Origin: JBMYYR01 sp965243605
Lineage (GTDB): Bacteria; Bacteroidota; Bacteroidia; Flavobacteriales; CAJXXR01
Reading direction: 5' to 3'
Length of the DNA: 64,000 nt
NCBI GenBank assembly: GCA_965243605.1
Contig: CBDEVQ010000028.1
Location: forward strand, 1 to 64,000
Shown here: in pieces, positions 25,904 through 38,677 of the stretch
How the letters are laid out: the number at the start of each line of letters is the position of its first letter
Numbering within the stretch: the first letter of the stretch is position 1
The notes under the pieces: generated by a model
Database searches by the model: none
Seen by the model: the letters and a program-made list of their open reading frames with translations, nothing else
What the model was told of the DNA's origin: nothing
Program-made: the position numbers and the translations under genes

Positions 25904-27209
25904 GATTACATTTATTTAACATATACAAATATACATCTTGCCAACCTTTCCAAATATCATTTTCAGATAAACTTTCATTATGCCAAATAGAAATAAAGGT
26001 TCCTTGAACACCTTTTACTTGTTCTATCATATGATTTATTTCTCTCTTGGCGGCTTTAGGAGATAGGTTTTGATAATGCTTTAAACTAGCCTCCATTATA
26101 CAAAATGGATGAATTCTTAATGGTGTTTCATATTCTAAATCTAAATCATAAAACATAAACGAAGAGCATGTTCCAGCTCTAAATCCACTCGTTTCTGCAA
26201 ACCCCATTGTAAACTCATCTTTAATACCCAATTCCACTAAGTTTTGATATGTCTTAGGCAATTCCAGTTTTAAGTAATGTTGTCTACTGCTTTTTATTTC
26301 TCGATGAATTATCGTTCTTAATTGCTTTATTTCAGACTCTAGAATATCTCGCTTTATGTTTGATCTATAAGATGGATGAACCCCAACAATACCATAATCT
26401 GATAAAGACTTTATTAAATTCTGAAACGTTTTATTTGTAGGATGTATATTCTTATCAAATTCACCATACTCTCCCATCAAAATAAAGAAATAATGCGGAA
26501 TCGATTTATATTTCATTAATGTTTTGATTATAAAATCGAATGTATCGTATGGGTCTTTCTTATGTTTAAATAATACATCTATTACATATTTTAGTTCTGT
26601 AAAATTAAACTTAAATACAGACTTTAAGATAATTCCACCAATACGTAATATTCCTTTTTCTTTTATGGCAAAAGCCTGATCTATATCTAATGTATTTACA
26701 GATTTAAATTTTCGTTGTTTATGTGTAATATTTGGATACTTCTCCTTAAGCTCCTCTAAAATAAGCAATGCCCATTTATCAACAACCGGTAAATTGAGTA
26801 TTTGATTTTGATATGCAAAAGATTCCTTTGCTTTATAACGATTATGTCCATCTCTAATATGAACCTGATACTCTTCGTATCGGCTTATAAAGAAGAAAAT
26901 TGCAGCAAATGGATCAAAAGGTAGTTTAGAAGTCTGTGTATGCGAAAATATAGTAGGAATCTTCTTATAATAAGACAAATGTACATTTGGAGATCCTATT
27001 CCTTTCTCAAATAATAATTCTACAGCATGAAAATGTAATTCTGATAAAATTGTTTTGCGTGAATAAGAAAATTTAGGACCATTATAGGACACAAATTCTT
27101 TTAAATCATGACATATTATATAGTCTATACCCAACAATTCTTTAAATACATGTTTAAATGTATAAGTAATTCTTGCCGATAATTGAGGGATGTAAATAAA
27201 CAACTTCAT
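25890..27209 (-). CDS. Polysaccharide deacetylase-like protein
   Basis: A 439-residue protein with an N-terminal non-catalytic region (DUF7033-like; FIYIPQLSARITYTFKHVFKELLGI) and a C-terminal NodB-like barrel. TLDIDQAF matches the motif-1 Asp pair; GVHPSYRS holds the catalytic-metal His; SRQHYLKLELPKTYQNL and ETSGFRAGTCSSFMFYDL are later motifs. No signal peptide is seen. A related family occurs widely in Bacteroidota near envelope-glycan genes; substrate unknown. Confidence 0.75.
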   Translation of the reverse strand: MKLFIYIPQLSARITYTFKHVFKELLGIDYIICHDLKEFVSYNGPKFSYSRKTILSELHFHAVELLFEKGIGSPNVHLSYYKKIPTIFSHTQTSKLPFDPFAAIFFFISRYEEYQVHIRDGHNRYKAKESFAYQNQILNLPVVDKWALLILEELKEKYPNITHKQRKFKSVNTLDIDQAFAIKEKGILRIGGIILKSVFKFNFTELKYVIDVLFKHKKDPYDTFDFIIKTLMKYKSIPHYFFILMGEYGEFDKNIHPTNKTFQNLIKSLSDYGIVGVHPSYRSNIKRDILESEIKQLRTIIHREIKSSRQHYLKLELPKTYQNLVELGIKDEFTMGFAETSGFRAGTCSSFMFYDLDLEYETPLRIHPFCIMEASLKHYQNLSPKAAKREINHMIEQVKGVQGTFISIWHNESLSENDIWKGWQDVYLYMLNKCNHAIE

Positions 27210-27254
27210 TATTCAAAGATAATAATAGAAATGAGATCTTAATTTTTGAAACAA

Positions 27255-27289
27255 AAAAAAAGCATTTTAGTTTCCTAAAATGCTTTTTT
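27255..27289 (-). terminator. rRNA operon terminator
   Basis: Stem of about 15 bp (AGCATTTTAG with flanking A/T pairs, loop of 4 nt) with a U tract lies just after the 5S 3' end on the minus strand. Confidence 0.9.
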
Positions 27290-27291
27290 AA

Positions 27292-27398
<107 letters not shown>

Positions 27399-27485
27399 AA
27401 TCGTTGCTGTCTTAACACAAAAGTGCTAAACAGTATATTTATAAATCAATAATATGACTATCGTAGAACAAAAAAGAAAATTACG

Positions 27486-30297
<2,812 letters not shown>

Positions 30298-30326
30298 TAT
30301 TGTATTCTTTTCTTTTTTGCTCTATC

Positions 30327-30343
30327 AATATGTCAATGATCTT
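30327..30343 (-). promoter_or_regulatory. Leader element repeated before 23S (copy 2), possible antitermination or processing site
   Basis: A 17-nt sequence (minus strand AAGATCATTGACATATT) is identical to one upstream of 16S at 32167-32183. Occurring once before each large rRNA recalls the boxA/nut layout of other bacteria, though the sequence differs from the classical boxA. Downstream bases (GATAGAGCAAAAAAGAAAAG) can pair with the 23S trailer at about 27455-27480. Confidence 0.5.
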
Positions 30344-30361
30344 ATGCCTTACGGCTTATGG

Positions 30362-30435
30362 TGGAGAATATCGGAGTCGAACCGATGACCTCCTGCGTGC
30401 AAGGCAGGCGCTCTAGCCAGCTGAGCTAATCCCCC
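30362..30435 (-). tRNA. tRNA-Ala (anticodon TGC)
   Basis: Full cloverleaf on the minus strand, 5' GGGGGATTAGCTCAGCTGGC, anticodon TGC in CTTGCACG, T-loop GGTTCGACTCC, discriminator A. It lies in the 16S-23S spacer. CCA is not encoded. Confidence 0.96.
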
Positions 30436-30458
30436 ATAATAAAATCTAAATACTAAAG

Positions 30459-30532
30459 TAGTCTCACGCGGACTCGAACCGCGGACCCCTACATTATCAG
30501 TGTAGTACTCTAACCAGCTGAGCTATGAGACT
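30459..30532 (-). tRNA. tRNA-Ile (anticodon GAT)
   Basis: Cloverleaf on the minus strand, 5' AGTCTCATAGCTCAGCTGGT, anticodon GAT in CTGATAAT, T-loop GGTTCGAGTCC, discriminator A. It is the first spacer tRNA after 16S. Confidence 0.96.
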
Positions 30533-30595
30533 ATTTATGTATTTATATAAATAATAGGAAAGAAAAAGAAAAGATTACTATTGTCATCTCTCTAT

Positions 30596-32117
<1,522 letters not shown>

Positions 32118-32166
32118 AAAATCTTTGTATTCTGGACTCAAGTTTCTCTTCTCTTGTTTCTTTCCT

Positions 32167-32183
32167 AATATGTCAATGATCTT
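32167..32183 (-). promoter_or_regulatory. Leader element before 16S (copy 1)
   Basis: Identical 17-nt copy of the element before 23S, directly followed by the purine-rich strand (TAGGAAAGAAACAAGAGAAG) of the 16S processing stem. Confidence 0.5.
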
Positions 32184-32206
32184 GCTATTCTTGCGAATTG
32201 CGAGGG

Positions 32207-32239
32207 CAAATATAAAAACTTTATTTCATACATTCCAAA
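32207..32239 (-). promoter_or_regulatory. rRNA promoter P2 (proximal)
   Basis: On the minus strand TTTG (32236-32239), 21 nt, then TATATTTG (32207-32214). The initiation region that follows is CCCTCGCAATTCG. About 90 nt upstream of the mature 16S 5' end. Confidence 0.75.
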
Positions 32240-32365
32240 TCTTTTTCAATTAATTTCTACTTATCGTGAAAATTAATTTCTAACTATTTAAAATCCCTAC
32301 TTACAACTCTCAATGATCGTTACAATACTACTGAGAAACGTACATCGTTTCCCGTATTGCGAGTG

Positions 32366-32395
32366 CAAATGTAAACCCTTTTTCTACATTCACAA
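32366..32395 (-). promoter_or_regulatory. rRNA promoter P1 (distal)
   Basis: On the minus strand TTG (32393-32395), 19 nt, then TACATTTG (32366-32373), followed by CACTCGCAATACG, which closely resembles the P2 initiation region. The rest of the 32118-32529 gap shows no gene, only AT-rich leader and spacer. Confidence 0.75.
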
Positions 32396-32529
32396 CCTTT
32401 AAATCAAATTTATTTAAAACAAATAATCAACTCAATACTTAAAACTCTATAAATCAATTTTTAAACAATAAAAAAAAAATATAGATAAATCTATATTTTT
32501 ATATCAAGTCATAATTTAAGGTGTAAACA

Positions 32530-33270
32530 TTACTTTAAATGTTCTTTTATAAATTGAACATCTTTATAAATTTCATCCAGTCTATTAATTTTATCAGTTT
32601 CTAATGATGCACTAATTTTACTGTGATATTTCCATAATTCTAAAACCTCTTCGGATTGTATATATATAGGAGCATATTCAGGATTTAAAGAAACGAGCTT
32701 TAACTGCATTCCTTTTTTATAAACTTGTTTTAAACGCAAACTCTCCTTTTCTACAATAATACAAATATCACCATCCTTCACATCTTCTATACGATCAATA
32801 GCTTTAGCCAATACCCAATCATTCTCATGTACGAATGGAATCATACTATCACCAGAAATCTGAAACCCTCTAAATGTTGTATGTTTATATTCCGGAAGTG
32901 GAAATGTAAACGCTGGTAGCTCATCATAAAACTCTATATCATTTAAATTACTTCCATACCCAGCAGATGCTTTTTGATTAACCAAAAGAATATTTTCATT
33001 TCCATGATTATCTACACTTATCATTTGTGGAATAACATCAATACTATTTGGATTAAGTAATTTCTTATTACTCTTTCCATATAACCATAAAGGATTGATG
33101 TTATATTTTTCTAGAAGTAATACAACTACCATTCCTGTAATACGAATACGACCTCGTTCAATTTCGGCCGTTGTAGATTTAACACCTAACTCAACAGCAA
33201 ACTGACTCTGCGTTAACCCAAGCTCCTCTCTTATATGCTTAAAACGTTTAGCTTCTATAGATAAATTCAT
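32530..33270 (-). CDS. XRE-S24 self-cleaving repressor (CI/LexA-type)
   Basis: N-terminal XRE helix-turn-helix (about residues 8-65: IREELGLTQSQFAVELGVKSTTAEIERGRI) and a C-terminal S24 LexA-like peptidase domain (about 110-225). The likely self-cleavage site is the Ala-Gly in KASAGYGS. The catalytic Ser is in ISGDSMIPF and the catalytic Lys in ESLRLKQVY. The length of 246 fits CI-type regulators. It is divergently placed against dinB with palindromes between, so it probably represses dinB-dnaE (and itself) until DNA damage activates RecA-stimulated cleavage; this is inference from family and layout. Confidence 0.85.
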   Translation of the reverse strand: MNLSIEAKRFKHIREELGLTQSQFAVELGVKSTTAEIERGRIRITGMVVVLLLEKYNINPLWLYGKSNKKLLNPNSIDVIPQMISVDNHGNENILLVNQKASAGYGSNLNDIEFYDELPAFTFPLPEYKHTTFRGFQISGDSMIPFVHENDWVLAKAIDRIEDVKDGDICIIVEKESLRLKQVYKKGMQLKLVSLNPEYAPIYIQSEEVLELWKYHSKISASLETDKINRLDEIYKDVQFIKEHLK

Positions 33271-33295
33271 AACTCAAAAATATAATTTTTATTGG

Positions 33296-33352
33296 AAATA
33301 ATCCTATTTAATGGATTATTTACATATACTATGGAATAATTCCATAAATTTG
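33296..33352. promoter_or_regulatory. Candidate operators and dinB promoter
   Basis: Two symmetric sites lie between the repressor and dinB: AAATAATCC (33296-33304) facing GGATTATTT (33313-33321), and the palindrome TATGGAATAATTCCATA (33330-33346). The second overlaps a TAAATTTG -7 element (33345-33352), 25 nt before the dinB ATG. Both share a GGA(A/T)TA(A/T)T core, as expected for binding by one dimeric repressor. Confidence 0.65.
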
Positions 33353-33377
33353 TATTAATTACATAAAAACACTAAAC

Positions 33378-34526
33378 ATGGGCAATACTATATTACATAT
33401 GGATCTTGATACGTTTTTTGTATCCTGTGAACGATTAATTGATAGTTCTTTAATAGGGCGTCCTATTTTAGTGGGTGGAACGGGTAATAGAGGGGTGGTT
33501 TCTGCTGCTAGTTATGAAGCTAGAAAATATGGAGCTAATTCTGGTATGTCTATGAAATTAGCAAGAATGCGCTGTCCCGAAGCTACAATTATTAGAGGAA
33601 ATTCTTCTACATATACAAAATACTCTAAAATGGTAACAGAAATACTACAAGAGAATGTTCCTATTTTAGAGAAATCAAGCATTGATGAGTTTTATGCCGA
33701 TTTATCCGGTATGGACAGATTTTATGGGAGCTATAAATTTGCTTCAGAACTTAGAACTACCATTATTAAGGAAACAGGTTTACCAATTTCATTTGGGTTA
33801 TCAATTAATAAAACGGTTTCTAAAGTTGCGACTAATGAAGCTAAACCCAATAATCAATTAAAAATTGATTCAGGATTTGAAAAACAGTTCTTAGCTCCGT
33901 TATCTGTACGTAAAATCCCAATGGTTGGAGAAAAAACATACTATAGATTAAGAAACTTAGGCATTAAAAAAGTTGAAACACTTCAAAACATGCCATTGCA
34001 AGCCATCGAACAAATTTTTGGTAAAAATGGGCAAGTCATGTGGAAACGAGCTAATGGAATAGATAAAAGTCCTATTGTAGAATATCATGAAAGAAAGTCT
34101 ATATCTAGTGAACGTACATTTGAAAAAGACACCATAGATTTAGATAAGTTAAAATCATTACTCATTGGCATGAGCGAGCAGTTAGCATTTCAATTACGTA
34201 ATGAAGAAAAAATTTGTTCAGTAGTTACAATTAAAATTAGATATTCTGATTTTAACACATACACAAAACAAATAAAAATACCATACACGGCTGCTGATCA
34301 TGTTATAATACCTATTGTATTAGAATTATTTAAAAAACTACATAGTAAGCGCCTTTTAATACGATTAATAGGCGTAAGACTCGGCGGTTTAACTGGAGGC
34401 AACCTACAGATATCATTATTTGATGACGTCCATAAAACGATTGGTTTATATCATGCTATGGATGATATAAGAAAACGATTTGGTAAAACCAGCATATTAA
34501 GAGCGTCTACACTATATAATGATTAA
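33378..34526 (+). CDS. dinB: Y-family DNA polymerase (Pol IV/DinB-like)
   Basis: Translesion polymerase of 382 residues. The palm has MDLDTFFVSCERL (first metal Asp) and SIDEFYADLSG (catalytic Asp-Glu). The helix-hairpin-helix thumb is near KIPMVGEKTYYRLRNLGIKKVETLQ. A little-finger domain follows. Near the C-terminus QISLFDD matches the beta-clamp-binding consensus QxxLF. It is 28 nt upstream of dnaE, so they are probably co-transcribed under the divergent S24 repressor. Confidence 0.92.
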   Translation: MGNTILHMDLDTFFVSCERLIDSSLIGRPILVGGTGNRGVVSAASYEARKYGANSGMSMKLARMRCPEATIIRGNSSTYTKYSKMVTEILQENVPILEKSSIDEFYADLSGMDRFYGSYKFASELRTTIIKETGLPISFGLSINKTVSKVATNEAKPNNQLKIDSGFEKQFLAPLSVRKIPMVGEKTYYRLRNLGIKKVETLQNMPLQAIEQIFGKNGQVMWKRANGIDKSPIVEYHERKSISSERTFEKDTIDLDKLKSLLIGMSEQLAFQLRNEEKICSVVTIKIRYSDFNTYTKQIKIPYTAADHVIIPIVLELFKKLHSKRLLIRLIGVRLGGLTGGNLQISLFDDVHKTIGLYHAMDDIRKRFGKTSILRASTLYND

Positions 34527-34554
34527 TTCTTTCTATCCTTAACTTATTTGTGTT

Positions 34555-37506
34555 TTGATTAATAACCATACATATTACAGCCTGAGATATGGGACTTACA
34601 ACAGTTCTGATCTTCTTGCATTGGCTAAAAACTTTGGATACAAAACACTTTGTATAACAGATATTAATAATACCTCAGCTTGTTTAAGTTTTGCACGACA
34701 AGCTTCTGAATTTGGGATACGCCCTATACTAGGGATTGATTTTAGGAATGGTATTCAACAAGAATATGTTGCACTCGCTAAAAACAATATCGGTTTTCAA
34801 GAAATTAACTCCTTTTTATCTCAACACCTTCATCAAAAAAATAAATTCCCTCAAATAGCACCAAGTTTCAATCATGCATCTATTATATATCCATTTAATA
34901 AACTTCAAATTTTAAATAAAACAACATTTTCAAAAAATGAATACATTGGTGTGTCTATTAAAGATCTTACTAAAATTTCTTTTTCTAGCCTTATTCGCCA
35001 TAAAGATAAAATGGTCATAATGACAAGTAGTTCTTTCCGCAATAGAAAGGATTTTAATATCCATAGACTTCTTAGGTCTATCGATTCTAATTGTTTATTA
35101 AGTCAATTATCAACCGATAATCAGGCCGATGAAAATGATCAACTAATTCTTTACTCCGAGTTCAAAAAAACATATAGTTCTTTTCCTTTTCTTCTTAAAA
35201 ATACCGAAGATTTTCTTGACCTCCATTCCATAGATTTTAACTTCACAAAATCTAAACAACACCAAAATAAACTTCATTATACAAATAGTAAGGAGGAGGA
35301 TATTGCCTTATTAAAAGCTTTGTGTAAAAAAGGCATTAAGTATAGATTCCAAAAAGAAACACAAACGATTACAGCACGAATAAATAAAGAACTCAAGGTA
35401 ATTGAAAGCATGAATTACATATCCTTTTTCCTCATTAATTGGGATATAATACAATACGCCAAATCTAAAGGCTATTATCATGTTGGACGTGGTAGCGGAG
35501 CAAATAGTATCATTGCATATTTATTAGAAATAACAGATGTAGATCCAATAGATTTAGATTTATACTTTGAACGTTTTATGAATCTATATAGAAGCAGTCC
35601 ACCTGACTTTGATATTGATTTCTCTTGGAAAGATAGAGCTGATATTACGGATTATATTTTCAGGCGATTTGGAGAAAATGGACAAGTTGCTTTATTAGGT
35701 ACATATAATACGTTTAATAAAAAAGGAATAATAAGAGAATTAGGAAAAGTATTTGGCCTTCCGAATCATGATATAGAAATGCTCATTTTTGGAAAATATG
35801 ATATAAAAAAACTAGACCATTATCAACGGTTAGTGCATCAATATTCATCCGTAATGGAAAAGATTCCAAACCACTTAAGTGTACATTCTGCAGGAATACT
35901 TATAAGTGAAAAACCTATTCATTATTTTACAGGAACATTTTTACCGCCAAAAGGATTTCCTGTAACACAATTTGATATGAATATTGCAGAAGATGTAGGT
36001 TTATATAAGTATGATATTTTAGGACAACGTGGATTAGGGAAAATTAAAGATACCCTGGCCATCATAAAAAAAAATCAACCATTAAGACCGAAGATAGACA
36101 TACATAATGTTAAACCATTTTTAATAGATGACAATATTAATACCATGGTTAGTAATGCAGAATGTATTGGATGTTTTTATGTAGAATCTCCCGCCATGCG
36201 CATGCTATTAAAAAAACTTAATGTAAACACTTATTTAGGTTTAGTTGCTGCAAGTTCTATTATTAGGCCAGGTGTTGCTAAAAGTGGTATGATGCGCGAA
36301 TATATTCTGCGCCATAAAAAGAAAAGTCTTCATAGTGAAATCCATCCGACTATGCAGTCTTTAATGAGCGACACCTATGGTATTATGGTTTATCAGGAAG
36401 ATGTTATAAAAGTAGCACATCACTTTGCTGGATTAGACTTAAATGAAGCCGATGTATTACGTAGAGCTATGAGTGGAAAGTTTAGGTCCAGAACTGTTTT
36501 CACACAAATAAAAGAAAAGTTTTTCAAGAACTGTATTGAACGTAAATATAATCCAAAATTAGTTCATGATGTATGGTTCCAGATAGAAAGCTTTGCAGGA
36601 TATGCATTTGCTAAAGGGCACTCTGCATCTTATGCAATTGAAAGTTATCAGAGTTTATATCTTAAGCACTATTATCCATTAGAATTTATGGTTGCTGTAC
36701 TTAATAATGGTGGTGGCTTTTACAAACCTGAAATCTACATTCACGAAACAAAGATGCTTGGTGGAAATATTCTGGCTCCCTGTATAAATAACAGTTTATA
36801 CGAAACTACTATTAGAAGTAAAGATATTTATTTAGGTTTTATGTTTCTATCTAAAATTGATACTAAAACTATAGCACAAATAATTCATGAAAGAAATACA
36901 AATGGGGCTTACACTTGTTTGGATAATTTCTTAGAACGTATAAATATAAGTTTAGACAACCTTGAAATACTGATCCGTATTAATGCATTCCGATATACTA
37001 AAATTGAAAAACAACAATTACTGTGGGAAGCGCATCTGAAATATCAACCTAAAACAGCAAATACATATTCATTGTTTGAACATCAGAAACCAAAACATAT
37101 TTCACTTCCGAAACTTGAATATTCAAAATTTGATAATATACATGATGAAATTGAACTATTAGGATTTCCATTATGCAATCCATTCGATATACTCAAACTT
37201 CCCGTTACGTCTCAACTAACAGCAAATAGTCTTGCAAATTATTTAAATAAATTCATTGAAATCTATGGATATCTAGTTGCTGTAAAAAGTGTAAAAACTA
37301 ATCAGGGGAAATATATGTATTTCGGAACCTTTATAGATATAAAAGGACAATGGATAGATACTGTCCATTTCCCTAAATCTCGAGAAAAGCATCCTGTTCA
37401 TGGTTCCGGGATTTATAAACTTATCGGGAAAGTGGTTAGTGAATTTGACTTTTTATCTCTTGAAGTGTCCTCAATGTATAAAATGCCTTACGTCGATTTA
37501 GATTAA
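34555..37506 (+). CDS. Short DnaE-type DNA polymerase III alpha, probable error-prone partner of DinB
   Basis: A 983-residue C-family polymerase, shorter than the replicative DnaE of Bacteroidota (about 1,450). Order: PHP domain (MINNHTYYSLRYGT) in which the usual HxH metal motif is reduced to NNH, polymerase palm with PDFDIDFSW and a third acidic site in LYKYDILGQRGL, HhH region, and a C-terminal OB fold (KFIEIYGYLVAVKSVKTNQGKYMYFGTFID). The start is TTG at 34555: a stop lies in frame at 34540 with no ATG between. Coupled to dinB, it resembles the imuB-dnaE2 mutagenesis set. Its stop overlaps the convergent DTW gene. Confidence 0.88.
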   Translation: MINNHTYYSLRYGTYNSSDLLALAKNFGYKTLCITDINNTSACLSFARQASEFGIRPILGIDFRNGIQQEYVALAKNNIGFQEINSFLSQHLHQKNKFPQIAPSFNHASIIYPFNKLQILNKTTFSKNEYIGVSIKDLTKISFSSLIRHKDKMVIMTSSSFRNRKDFNIHRLLRSIDSNCLLSQLSTDNQADENDQLILYSEFKKTYSSFPFLLKNTEDFLDLHSIDFNFTKSKQHQNKLHYTNSKEEDIALLKALCKKGIKYRFQKETQTITARINKELKVIESMNYISFFLINWDIIQYAKSKGYYHVGRGSGANSIIAYLLEITDVDPIDLDLYFERFMNLYRSSPPDFDIDFSWKDRADITDYIFRRFGENGQVALLGTYNTFNKKGIIRELGKVFGLPNHDIEMLIFGKYDIKKLDHYQRLVHQYSSVMEKIPNHLSVHSAGILISEKPIHYFTGTFLPPKGFPVTQFDMNIAEDVGLYKYDILGQRGLGKIKDTLAIIKKNQPLRPKIDIHNVKPFLIDDNINTMVSNAECIGCFYVESPAMRMLLKKLNVNTYLGLVAASSIIRPGVAKSGMMREYILRHKKKSLHSEIHPTMQSLMSDTYGIMVYQEDVIKVAHHFAGLDLNEADVLRRAMSGKFRSRTVFTQIKEKFFKNCIERKYNPKLVHDVWFQIESFAGYAFAKGHSASYAIESYQSLYLKHYYPLEFMVAVLNNGGGFYKPEIYIHETKMLGGNILAPCINNSLYETTIRSKDIYLGFMFLSKIDTKTIAQIIHERNTNGAYTCLDNFLERINISLDNLEILIRINAFRYTKIEKQQLLWEAHLKYQPKTANTYSLFEHQKPKHISLPKLEYSKFDNIHDEIELLGFPLCNPFDILKLPVTSQLTANSLANYLNKFIEIYGYLVAVKSVKTNQGKYMYFGTFIDIKGQWIDTVHFPKSREKHPVHGSGIYKLIGKVVSEFDFLSLEVSSMYKMPYVDLD

Positions 37507-38279
37507 TCGATTTTACTTTTAAGTAGTTGAAGTTCCTTTAAAAAAGGCTTTGTATCTATATCTTCTATATTTGAAGAATAGATTAATCTATTAATTTCTT
37601 TTATTCTTCGTTTTATTTTAGTGTACTCAGATGAAGATTTATGTCGAGAATTAGAAAATCTAAAACTCTCTTGAATTCTTATCATTTCACTCAAGGTATC
37701 TAATAAGCCACCATAACGATTTCTATCCTTTTCAAGAATCCTCAAACTCTCAACAATAGCTTCTAAACTACAAACGTAATTAACATCTGGCTCCTTTCTT
37801 AAGCTATAGTTAGTAATTGCTTTAGGCGTAAAAGCATAATGCTGAATAGAATTAAAACAAGTCGTTTTATTTAATATTTTCTTTGCTTCTGGCCATGTTC
37901 CATCCACAACAAATAAACATTCCAATTCTTTTGGTGCTAAAGATAAATCTATAGCTGATTCCGATGGATATAACACTCCAACGTTTTCAATATTAAATTC
38001 AGACAATTTAGTGTTAAAGACTTCATCGTCGTCAAAATTAACACCAGTGTACAGAAATGAGTTTTTTAGAGATAGTTCAGCAATTTTAGCCGTATTGAAG
38101 GTCTTTCCTTTTTCATTTGGATGTTGTAAAATACCAATTGTACATGGGTTATTTTCAACATGAATAGAATGACACAAACAAACACGTTTTGGCCTTAAAC
38201 ATGTATAGCAATATTGTCTAGTGTCTTCATCACTGTTGTCTCTCCAATTGCTTCTTTCTGGTCTAATACACTTTGTCAT
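37503..38279 (-). CDS. DTW-domain protein, tRNA-uridine aminocarboxypropyltransferase-like
   Basis: A 258-residue DTW-domain protein. The name-giving motif appears as FVVDGTWPEAKKIL. An N-terminal zinc-binding cluster reads YCYTCLRPKRVCLCHSI. Characterised DTW proteins (TapT/DTWD) add an acp3 group to U in tRNA from SAM; the assignment here is by family. It converges on dnaE with a 4-nt overlap of stops. The C-terminus has an extra basic helical tail (HKSSSEYTKIKRRIKEINR). Confidence 0.8.
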   Translation of the reverse strand: MTKCIRPERSNWRDNSDEDTRQYCYTCLRPKRVCLCHSIHVENNPCTIGILQHPNEKGKTFNTAKIAELSLKNSFLYTGVNFDDDEVFNTKLSEFNIENVGVLYPSESAIDLSLAPKELECLFVVDGTWPEAKKILNKTTCFNSIQHYAFTPKAITNYSLRKEPDVNYVCSLEAIVESLRILEKDRNRYGGLLDTLSEMIRIQESFRFSNSRHKSSSEYTKIKRRIKEINRLIYSSNIEDIDTKPFLKELQLLKSKID

Positions 38280-38306
38280 AACAATAAATCTAATACTTTG
38301 TTCTAT

Positions 38307-38346
38307 AAAAAAAAGCTTCTTTCAAATATTTGAAAGAAGCTTTTTA
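38307..38346 (-). terminator. Terminator of the rplK-rpoBC-DUF3467 unit
   Basis: A long perfect palindrome (AAAAAGCTTCTTTCAAATAT and complement) ending in a T run lies downstream of the DUF3467 gene on the minus strand. Confidence 0.9.
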
Positions 38347-38368
38347 TATAGTTTAAACACTTAAAAAA

Positions 38369-38674
38369 TTAAGCTTCACCTGTAGGTCCCATATTAAATG
38401 GCATTGCAACCTTTTGTTCATTAATATCACCATTTGCATTTTCAAACTTATGTAAGTTATCAGCTAAAGCAGCATATAAACGCTTAGCGTGCGATGGAGA
38501 CATAATAATACGAGATTGAACTTTAGCCTTAGGCGCGCCTGGCATTAAGTTAATAAAATCAAGAACAAACTCTGTTGGAGAATGATTTACAATAGCAAGG
38601 TTACAATACTTACCATTTGCTACATCCTCAGTTAATTCAACATTAATATTTTGTTGTTGTTTTTCGTCAGCCAT
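38369..38674 (-). CDS. DUF3467 family protein
   Basis: A 101-residue cytosolic protein matching the DUF3467 pattern: INVELTEDVANGKYCNLAIVNHSPTEFVLDFINLMPG and RIIMSPSHAKRLYAALADNLHKFE. It follows rpoC by 3 nt, an arrangement conserved across Flavobacteriia, suggesting a role linked to transcription, though the function is unknown. Confidence 0.88.
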   Translation of the reverse strand: MADEKQQQNINVELTEDVANGKYCNLAIVNHSPTEFVLDFINLMPGAPKAKVQSRIIMSPSHAKRLYAALADNLHKFENANGDINEQKVAMPFNMGPTGEA

Positions 38675-38677
38675 TTT

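Noticed and set aside
32530..33270. Prophage CI repressor
   Set aside because: The XRE-S24 layout fits, but no phage structural, replication or integration genes are nearby and the divergent partner is dinB-dnaE.
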